Source: Murimonas intestini (lineage in GTDB: Bacteria; Bacillota; Clostridia; Lachnospirales; Lachnospiraceae). Taken from it: 64,000 nt of DNA. The DNA lies in the NCBI GenBank assembly GCA_003148945.1, contig QGGY01000020.1, positions 1-64,000 on the forward strand, read 5' to 3'. A program made the translations under genes and the position numbers. The notes beneath the pieces are model-generated. The model searched no databases. It was not told the DNA's origin and saw nothing but the letters and a program-made list of their open reading frames with translations. Position 1 is the stretch's first letter. Every line of letters starts with the position of its first letter. This document shows, piece after piece, positions 57,857 to 64,000 of this stretch.

Positions 57857-59233
57857 ATGCAGGGAGATACAATAGCGGCTGTCTCTACGGCCATGAGCAG
57901 TTCAGGGATAGGCATAATCAGGATAAGCGGGAGTGAATCATTTGCCATCGCTGACAGGATCTACAGTTCAAAGGGTGGCAGGAAGAGGCTGTCTGACCAG
58001 AAATCCCATACTATACATTACGGTTTTATAAAAGACGGGGATGAGGTAATAGATGAAGTACTTGTGATGCTGATGAGAGGGCCAAGGAGTTACACCGCCG
58101 AGGATACAGTTGAAATAAACTGCCACGGAGGTGTCTACGCTATGAGGAGGGTCCTTGATACAGCTGTAAAAAACGGGGCCAGACCTGCAGAGCCGGGAGA
58201 GTTTACTAAGAGAGCTTTTTTGAATGGAAGACTTGACCTGTCCCAGGCAGAGGCCGTCATGGATATTATACAGGCTAAAAATGAATATGCGCTAAAGAGT
58301 TCTCTCAGCCAGTTGAAGGGGTCTGTGAGGGAGGCAGTCAGGAGCATCAGGGAGAAGATCATATATCATATTGCATATATTGAGTCAGCCCTTGATGATC
58401 CGGAGCATATCAGTCTGGAGGGATATCCCGGAGAACTGGACAGTGTAGTTGATGAACTGCAGGGAAAGCTGGGCAGGCTGATTGATTCTGCTGAGGACGG
58501 CAGGGTCATGGCAGAGGGCATCCGGACAGTCATAGTGGGCAAACCAAATGCAGGCAAGTCTTCTCTTATGAATCTGCTTGTGGGGGAAGAGAGAGCCATC
58601 GTCACTGACATAGCGGGGACCACAAGAGATATCCTGGAGGAGAATATAAGCCTGTCAGGCATCAGCCTGAACATAATAGATACGGCAGGGATCAGGGATA
58701 CAAAGGATGTGGTGGAACAGATCGGCGTATCCAGGGCAAAGGAGTATGCGAAGGATGCAGATCTCATCATTTATGTAGTGGATGCATCTACTGGTCTCGA
58801 TGACAATGATGAGCAGATCATAGAGATGCTCAGAGGAAGGCAGGCTATCGTACTGTTAAATAAAGCAGATCTGGAGGCTGTTACTACAGAAGAGATGCTC
58901 TCTGATAAGGTGGAAGGACCTGTCATATCTATATCAGTTAAAGAAAATACAGGAATCGGAGAGCTGGAAAACCAGCTGAAGAGTATGTTTTATAAAGGAG
59001 ATATTTCCTTTAATGATGAGGTGTATATTACTAATATAAGGCATAAGGCGGCTCTTGTCAGCGCTAAAGAGAGTCTTTCTCAGGTGAGGGACAGCATAGC
59101 AGTGGGAATGCCGGAGGATTTTTATTCTATAGACCTGATGAGCGCCTATGAAGAGCTTGGAACTATTATAGGTGAGAGTGTCGGGGAAGACCTTGTAAAT
59201 GAAATATTCAGCAAATTCTGCATGGGTAAGTGA
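57857..59233 (+). CDS. mnmE: tRNA modification GTPase MnmE
   Basis: 458 residues from the ATG at 57857 (AGGAGG just upstream; 57839 is an alternative). N-terminal tetrahydrofolate-binding domain, helical domain, inserted G domain with GKPNAGKSS (228-236), GTTRD and DTAGIRDT, and C-terminal FCMGK carrying the conserved Cys. With MnmG it makes the 5-carboxymethylaminomethyl group at wobble U34. Confidence 0.97.
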   Translation: MQGDTIAAVSTAMSSSGIGIIRISGSESFAIADRIYSSKGGRKRLSDQKSHTIHYGFIKDGDEVIDEVLVMLMRGPRSYTAEDTVEINCHGGVYAMRRVLDTAVKNGARPAEPGEFTKRAFLNGRLDLSQAEAVMDIIQAKNEYALKSSLSQLKGSVREAVRSIREKIIYHIAYIESALDDPEHISLEGYPGELDSVVDELQGKLGRLIDSAEDGRVMAEGIRTVIVGKPNAGKSSLMNLLVGEERAIVTDIAGTTRDILEENISLSGISLNIIDTAGIRDTKDVVEQIGVSRAKEYAKDADLIIYVVDASTGLDDNDEQIIEMLRGRQAIVLLNKADLEAVTTEEMLSDKVEGPVISISVKENTGIGELENQLKSMFYKGDISFNDEVYITNIRHKAALVSAKESLSQVRDSIAVGMPEDFYSIDLMSAYEELGTIIGESVGEDLVNEIFSKFCMGK

Positions 59234-59290
59234 AAAGGAGGGGCGGCAGCCGTCAGATGAGGCTGCCGTTTCAGAGAAAGGAAAAGACAG

Positions 59291-61180
59291 ATGAACACGT
59301 TGGTTGAAAATACAGATATTGTTGTGGTGGGAGCAGGACATGCAGGCTGTGAGGCGGCGCTGGCATGTGCAAGGCTGGGGCTGGATACCATAGTATTTAC
59401 TGTCAGTGTAGACAGTATTGCGCTGATGCCCTGTAATCCTAATATCGGCGGCAGCTCAAAGGGACACCTGGTCAGGGAGATAGACGCCCTGGGAGGCGAG
59501 ATGGGCAAAAATATAGACAGGACATTCATACAGTCTAAGATGCTCAATAAATCAAAAGGGCCGGCAGTACATTCACTCAGGGCGCAGGCGGACAAGGCAG
59601 AGTACAGCAGGAGAATGAGGAAAATCCTTGAAAATACCGACCATCTTCAGATCGTTCAGGCAGAGGTGACGGAGATCATTGTAGAAGACGGTGTGTTAAA
59701 AGGGGTAAAGACATATTCCGGAGCTGTATATAACTGCAGGGCATGTATACTCTGTACAGGCACGTATTTAAAGGCCAGGTGTATATATGGGGATGTGAGT
59801 ACCTATACAGGGCCAAACGGCCTTCAGGCTGCAAACTATCTGACAGATTCACTAAAGGCAAATGGGGTGGAGATGTACAGGTTTAAGACAGGGACGCCGG
59901 CCAGGATAGATAAAAGATCTGTAGATTTTTCTAAGATGGAAGAGCAGTTCGGGGATGAGAGGATAGTACCGTTTTCTTTTTCTACTGACCCTGAAGAGGT
60001 TCAGATCGAACAGGAATCCTGTTGGCTGACTTATACAAATAAAAAGACACATGAGATAATACGTGCAAATCTGGACAGATCACCTCTGTATTCAGGTATG
60101 ATAGAAGGTACCGGCCCCAGGTACTGTCCGTCCATAGAAGATAAAGTGGTTAAATTCGCGGATAAGGACAGACATCAGGTTTTTATTGAGCCAGAAGGCC
60201 TGCACACAAATGAAATGTATGTGGGAGGGATGTCCAGCTCACTGCCGGAGGATGTCCAGCATGAAATGTATCACTCTGTGCCTGGGCTTGAGAATGCAAA
60301 AATAGTGAGAAATGCGTATGCTATAGAATATGACTGTATCAATCCCAGACAGCTGTCAGCCACTCTTGAGTTTAAATCTATAAGAGGACTGTTCAGCGGA
60401 GGTCAATTCAATGGAAGCTCTGGGTATGAGGAGGCAGCTGCCCAGGGACTTGTAGCAGGCATAAATGCTGCACTGGAAGTAAAAGGCAGGGAACAGATCA
60501 TTCTGGACCGTTCACAATCTTATATAGGAGTTTTGATAGATGATCTTGTTACAAAAGAGAACAGAGAGCCATACAGGATGATGACATCAAGATCAGAGTA
60601 CAGGCTTCTGCTGAGACAGGACAATGCCGATCTGAGGCTGACACCTGTGGGGCATGAGGCAGGGCTTGTCTCAGACGAGGTATACAGGGCTCTGCTGGAA
60701 AAAAAGAAGATGATAGAAGATGAGATAAACCGTGTGGAGAATCTCCATGTAGGGGCAAATAAGACGGTGCAGAGCTTCCTTGAGGCCCACGGCAGCACAC
60801 CTCTTAAGACAAGTGTCACTATGGGAGATCTTGTAAGGCGCCCTGAGCTGGATTATGAGATGCTTAAGGAAATAGATGAGGACAGGCCCGAACTGCCCTG
60901 GCAGGCAGGAGAGCAGGTAAATATAAATATTAAGTACGAGGGATATATAAAACGCCAGTTAAAGCAGGTAGAGCAGTTCAGGAAGCTGGAGGAAAAGAAG
61001 ATACCGCCGGATATTGACTATGATGATATACAGAGTCTGCGCATCGAAGCGAGACAGAAGCTCAAGCTGTATGGTCCGGTTTCAATAGGGCAGGCTTCCA
61101 GAATATCGGGTGTATCGCCAGCGGATATCTCAGTTTTACTCGTATATCTGGAGCAGAGAAGATACAGAGGAGGGCAGTAG
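59291..61180 (+). CDS. mnmG: tRNA uridine-5-carboxymethylaminomethyl synthase MnmG (GidA)
   Basis: 629 residues. FAD-binding start [13 protein letters not shown] (11-23), then [22 protein letters not shown], the two reactive Cys in [11 protein letters not shown], and the C-terminal helical domain that binds MnmE. Partner of the gene upstream. The stop overlaps the ribosome site of rsmG. Confidence 0.98.
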   Translation: MNTLVENTDIVVVGAGHAGCEAALACARLGLDTIVFTVSVDSIALMPCNPNIGGSSKGHLVREIDALGGEMGKNIDRTFIQSKMLNKSKGPAVHSLRAQADKAEYSRRMRKILENTDHLQIVQAEVTEIIVEDGVLKGVKTYSGAVYNCRACILCTGTYLKARCIYGDVSTYTGPNGLQAANYLTDSLKANGVEMYRFKTGTPARIDKRSVDFSKMEEQFGDERIVPFSFSTDPEEVQIEQESCWLTYTNKKTHEIIRANLDRSPLYSGMIEGTGPRYCPSIEDKVVKFADKDRHQVFIEPEGLHTNEMYVGGMSSSLPEDVQHEMYHSVPGLENAKIVRNAYAIEYDCINPRQLSATLEFKSIRGLFSGGQFNGSSGYEEAAAQGLVAGINAALEVKGREQIILDRSQSYIGVLIDDLVTKENREPYRMMTSRSEYRLLLRQDNADLRLTPVGHEAGLVSDEVYRALLEKKKMIEDEINRVENLHVGANKTVQSFLEAHGSTPLKTSVTMGDLVRRPELDYEMLKEIDEDRPELPWQAGEQVNINIKYEGYIKRQLKQVEQFRKLEEKKIPPDIDYDDIQSLRIEARQKLKLYGPVSIGQASRISGVSPADISVLLVYLEQRRYRGGQ

Positions 61181-61181
61181 T

Positions 61182-61910
61182 ATGGAGAAGATAGAAAAGA
61201 ACCACGTTTTGACGGAAGGGTGTGAATCTCTGGGAATTCAGCTTTCTAAAAAACAGGAAGAACAGTTTGCAAATTATTACAACATATTGATTGAATGGAA
61301 TCAAGTGATGAATCTCACAGGGATTACTGATTATGATGAGGTCATGAGAAAGCATTTTGTTGACAGTCTCTCAATAGTAAAAGCTATTGATATTAATAAA
61401 CGCAGCGCTCTTTTGGACGTAGGAACCGGGGCAGGTTTTCCGGGCCTTCCACTGAAAATCGTGTATCCTCATCTGAGAGTTGTGCTTCTGGATTCTCTGA
61501 ATAAAAGGATAAATTTTTTAAATGAAGTGACGGCAAAGCTGGGTCTTACAGGAATAGAGACAATACATGGGAGAGCTGAGGACTATGCAAGGCAGAAGGA
61601 CTACAGGGAGCAGTTTGATATTGTAGTATCCAGGGCGGTTGCAAATCTGGCATCACTGTCTGAATATTGTATACCGTATACAAAAAACAAGGGACTGTTT
61701 ATATCATATAAATCGGGAAATGTGGATACAGAATACAAAGAGGCAAAAAAAGCAGTTTTTTTATTGGGGGGCAGAGAAAAAGAGGTAGTTAAATTTATGC
61801 TGCCGGGCAGTGATATAGAGAGAAGTCTGGTAGTTATAGAAAAGGTTAAGAGTACCCCTAAAACTTATCCCAGAAAAGCAGGACTTCCCGCCAAAGAACC
61901 CATAAAATAA
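61182..61910 (+). CDS. rsmG: 16S rRNA (guanine527-N7) methyltransferase RsmG
   Basis: 242 residues from ATG 61182, which has GAGGAGGGCAG as ribosome site. The longer form starting at 61110 would overlap mnmG by 70 bp. SAM loop LDVGTGAGFPGLPLK (78-92), VLLDSLNKRI for the ribose, and conserved VSRAVANLASL. It methylates G527 of 16S rRNA; loss gives low-level streptomycin resistance elsewhere. Confidence 0.96.
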   Translation: MEKIEKNHVLTEGCESLGIQLSKKQEEQFANYYNILIEWNQVMNLTGITDYDEVMRKHFVDSLSIVKAIDINKRSALLDVGTGAGFPGLPLKIVYPHLRVVLLDSLNKRINFLNEVTAKLGLTGIETIHGRAEDYARQKDYREQFDIVVSRAVANLASLSEYCIPYTKNKGLFISYKSGNVDTEYKEAKKAVFLLGGREKEVVKFMLPGSDIERSLVVIEKVKSTPKTYPRKAGLPAKEPIK

Positions 61911-61951
61911 ATGCAGGCTCAGCATCAAACACGCTCTGACGGGAATAAATA

Positions 61952-62003
61952 AAAATACCGCTTCCCTCACTGTATATGTTAACAGTGCAGGAAGCGGTAT
62001 TTT
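61952..62003. terminator. bidirectional terminator
   Basis: Stem AAAATACCGCTTCC (61952-61965) with GGAAGCGGTATTTT (61990-62003), plus an inner CACTGT/ACAGTG. The A- and T-rich flanks make it work for rsmG and for the convergent hydrolase gene. Confidence 0.85.
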
Positions 62004-62008
62004 CTGTC

Positions 62009-62953
62009 TTATAAGAACAAACTCATATGCTGGTAAAGTTCATCTGGTGTTTCAAGCTGAGGCAGCATTTTAGCATCATTGATATAATCTGCTTCAATTG
62101 ACGGATTCACAGCCAGATAACTATCGGCAACAGCGATACTGTCATCACGTTTTTTTCCGTTGATTATAAATATACTGTTATTGATCTCTTTTAATGCATG
62201 GCTTATATTTGCATTTACATAGAATCCATTCAGGCTGGAGAGAAGATATTTGCCGCCGCTTTTGCCAAGGTGTGCTGCTTCATGATAGGCGTCTATATAA
62301 CGCTGCTGCAGTCTGAAAGGATTATATAAGTATTTTTCAGTAAAGCTATATTCTATATTGCTTCTGTTGACAATTATGTTGTATACGGCTGTTCCGATTA
62401 TGGGCATATCCAGAATAAACTTAGTAACTTTTGATCTCTTACCGGGTATACTGCTGAGTTTCATAAGACTTTCCGGATTGATCATGACAATTCTGTTAAA
62501 GAGCGCGGGATCATTATGACAGGCCATCACAACAAAGCTGGAACTGATACCGGTTGCAGCGACATCTGTCTTCTGTCCAATCACCTGTTTTACAAAATCT
62601 GATACCAGCTGGACATAGAGAAAATTCGTATATGTCATGTTTGGTTTATCGGAACGTCCACAGCCAATTAAATCAATCGCATACACAGTGTGATCTTTAG
62701 AAAATTTCCTGATTACTTCATGCCACTCATAGGCAGAAGAATACGGGGCTAAATCGTGGATCAGCAGCAGAGGCGATCCACTCCCTGTTTTTGTATAATA
62801 TATATTTCCAAAGCGCCAGTCAAAATGTTTTCCGGCACGTGGCTTTAGTAGATTATTCACAGTTGCTGCAGCACTGATAAAGTGATTAATCAGGTGCAAA
62901 AGCCCCATTGCGAGAGTAGTTACGATAAACGTTGTTTTTACTTTGTTTTTCAT
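62009..62953 (-). CDS. membrane-anchored alpha/beta hydrolase
   Basis: 314 residues. An N-terminal hydrophobic segment (about 8-30) is a membrane anchor. Then the alpha/beta-hydrolase fold: PLLLIHDLAPYSSAYEW (oxyanion region), AIDLIGCGRSDKP, and GISSSFVVM with the presumed nucleophile Ser in place of the standard GxSxG end. A His near HMSLF at the end is the candidate base. Substrate unknown. It stands alone between a terminator and the hairpin-rich element. Confidence 0.8.
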   Translation of the reverse strand: MKNKVKTTFIVTTLAMGLLHLINHFISAAATVNNLLKPRAGKHFDWRFGNIYYTKTGSGSPLLLIHDLAPYSSAYEWHEVIRKFSKDHTVYAIDLIGCGRSDKPNMTYTNFLYVQLVSDFVKQVIGQKTDVAATGISSSFVVMACHNDPALFNRIVMINPESLMKLSSIPGKRSKVTKFILDMPIIGTAVYNIIVNRSNIEYSFTEKYLYNPFRLQQRYIDAYHEAAHLGKSGGKYLLSSLNGFYVNANISHALKEINNSIFIINGKKRDDSIAVADSYLAVNPSIEADYINDAKMLPQLETPDELYQHMSLFL

Positions 62954-63047
62954 ATGGGTAATGCACTCCTTTCAGATGAGAATATATAGTATATTATAGT
63001 CCAAAACGACCGAAGATACAATCTTTTTATTTACCTGTCGCGGGAGT

Positions 63048-63238
63048 CAAAGTTAGCTGAGTTACTGTTCACTCTGTGACCAGTAACACGCTTCGCGATG
63101 CACAGAAACGGCCAAAAGCGCCGTTTCGCGCTGCAGCCCTCGGGATTTTCGTGCAAAATACGCACGAAAACACCTCGCGGGACGGTGACGTGTGAATGGT
63201 AACTCAGCTGGTTACTATTCACAGAGTGTACAGTAACT
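63048..63238. repeat. hairpin-rich intergenic element with terminal inverted repeats
   Basis: About 190 bp, richer in G+C than its surroundings. Ends: GTTACTGTTCACTCTGTG (63061-63078) matches the complement of 63220-63237 with one mismatch; both ends also carry CAAAG/CTTTG. AGCTGAGTTAC (63054-63064) pairs with GTAACTCAGCT (63199-63209). Inside are GAAACGGC/GCCGTTTC and TTTTCGTGC/GCACGAAAA hairpins. It resembles a MITE-like or REP-like element or a structured RNA. No protein family in it. Confidence 0.6.
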
Positions 63239-63356
63239 TTGGCTATTCTGATTATAGGGTTTGCAAATATCTCTAAATTAAGCTATTATATATAATATGT
63301 AAAGAAACTTTAAAATCATGTGTTCTAAAATACCTGTGAAAGGAAGATGATATAAA

Positions 63357-63683
63357 ATGCTGGAAGAATATATATATGGAAACTTGAAAGAAATTAATGA
63401 AGAACTTGAAAAGATAGATGAACAGTATAATAAGAATAAAAGTGAGCAAGATATACTTAAAATGGAAATACGTAAAATACAGGAGGAGTCTGATATAGAT
63501 TTTGAAATATTTTCTCCCAGAAATTCAGGAAATGTTTATAAAAATAAAGTCAGTACTATGAGTGAAAAGCTCCGGTTGATTAAGATTGAAAATGATAAAC
63601 TGGACGAAAAGAAAATCGTGTATTCCGATAAAAAGAAATTGTTTGAGGCGCTTAAGGAAGATTATGAAAAATTAAAAAAGTAG
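63357..63683 (+). CDS. small coiled-coil protein, unknown
   Basis: 108 residues, almost entirely charged heptad-like helix rich in Lys, Glu, Ile and Asn; no signal, no domain recognised. AAAGGAAGATGAT precedes the ATG. Followed by a terminator. Higher A content than neighbours. Could be a structural or phage-related remnant, but nothing shows which. Confidence 0.5.
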   Translation: MLEEYIYGNLKEINEELEKIDEQYNKNKSEQDILKMEIRKIQEESDIDFEIFSPRNSGNVYKNKVSTMSEKLRLIKIENDKLDEKKIVYSDKKKLFEALKEDYEKLKK

Positions 63684-63707
63684 GTTTTTAATGAAATCTG
63701 TAAAAGC

Positions 63708-63754
63708 ACAGAAACAGCTGACTGCAGAATTATTGAGCTGTTTCTGTATTTTTT
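63708..63754 (+). terminator. terminator after the coiled-coil gene
   Basis: ACAGAAACAGCT (63708-63719) pairs with AGCTGTTTCTGT (63736-63747), followed by ATTTTTT. Twelve-base-pair stem, clear T-tract on the plus strand. Confidence 0.85.
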
Positions 63755-63772
63755 GGCTGTTACGAATTAAAA

Positions 63773-64000
63773 TTAATTAATAGTAAGAGAGTATATTAAC
63801 TCTTTTACAGTTTCGTTACTTTTAGGGTATGTTCTTGTGCCGTCACTACTTTCCAATGTAAGGCCTAATTTTTCCATTAACCTATACGAGTTGGTATTTC
63901 TATAATCACAATTTGCAGTTAATTTAGTAACACCTAATTCATTTATGGCAAAGTCTTTAACAGCAGCAGCAGCTTCCAAAGCGTAACCTTTTTTCCAATA
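63773..64000 (-). CDS. GNAT-family acetyltransferase, C-terminal part (runs off the window)
   Basis: Only the last 75 residues are visible. They read YWKKGYALEAAAAV, then VTKLTANCDYRNTNSYRLME and KLGLT. This matches RimJ/RimL-type GNAT enzymes: acetyl-CoA region and the 'N-x-x-S-x-R-x-M-E-K-L-G' motif. The start lies beyond position 64000. Substrate unknown. Confidence 0.8.
   Translation of the reverse strand, partial: YWKKGYALEAAAAVKDFAINELGVTKLTANCDYRNTNSYRLMEKLGLTLESSDGTRTYPKSNETVKELIYSLTIN

Noticed and set aside
61110-61181. N-terminal extension of RsmG
   Set aside because: It would overlap mnmG by 70 bp, lacks family similarity, and the ATG at 61182 has an excellent ribosome site.
63031-63222. 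63-residue minus-strand reading frame inside the hairpin-rich element
   Set aside because: It is read from inverted repeats, has no ribosome site and no protein-like pattern; the DNA is better explained by its hairpins.

Overview
The window holds the chromosomal replication origin of a low-to-moderate GC Gram-positive anaerobe, most likely a gut Lachnospiraceae (Clostridium cluster XIVa) species. The family guess rests on recognisable proteins only: two-subunit class I fumarase, GatD-MurT, Jag with a charged linker, the rpmH-rnpA-yidD-yidC-jag-mnmE-mnmG-rsmG block, and many plant- and host-glycan genes. The genus cannot be fixed from the sequence. Almost all genes left of about 54.3 kb lie on the minus strand and almost all to the right on the plus strand, as expected for transcription away from oriC. 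The leftward exceptions are four regulators (7328, 24633, 33950, 40195), which read toward the origin.

Layout. 1-439: the first bases of a 16S rRNA gene (minus, running off the window), its promoter, and a tRNA-Ser(GCU). 552-5731: GtrB-like glycosyltransferase, large membrane protein, PlsC acyltransferase and fumarase subunits. 5791-7119: an apiosidase-like glycosidase. 7328-24956: a 17.6-kb accessory island. 25034-33533: a sugar operon with RhaM, an FG-GAP-like protein, UlaG-like lactonase, two ABC permeases, GH29 fucosidase, sugar kinase and binding protein, with a divergent DeoR regulator. 34871-39967: a rhamnose-type ABC importer with a divergent AraC regulator. 41219-43582: L-xylulokinase-like kinase and UlaE-like epimerase. 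43645-45719: GatD-MurT, which amidates lipid II. 45755-54269: gyrA, gyrB, recF, rlbA, dnaN, dnaA. 54270-54844: oriC. 54845-61910: rpmH to rsmG. 62009-64000: an alpha/beta hydrolase, a hairpin-rich element, a coiled-coil protein and a partial GNAT acetyltransferase.

The island is the most unusual part. One long minus-strand run encodes a small basic protein, three dynamin-like GTPases, an unknown protein, a HerA/DUF87-type ATPase, a C39/papain-like cysteine protease candidate, a protein made of two tandem copies of one unknown domain, a kinase-NACHT-transmembrane fusion, and a lipoprotein. Plus-strand DNA-binding genes sit at both ends. A dyad (AACGT-N4-ACGTT) lies against the -35 box of a strong promoter in front of the first GTPase gene, recurs exactly 470 bp away, and appears in weaker form before the XRE regulator. 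I read this as a regulated, membrane-linked signalling or defence system. Its function is inferred from domain content only.

The sugar genes suggest capture of fucosylated and rhamnose- or apiose-containing glycans and use of L-sugars through L-xylulose 5-phosphate. Rhamnose/fucose isomerase, aldolase and an importer ATPase for the 27.6-33.5 kb system are not in the window.
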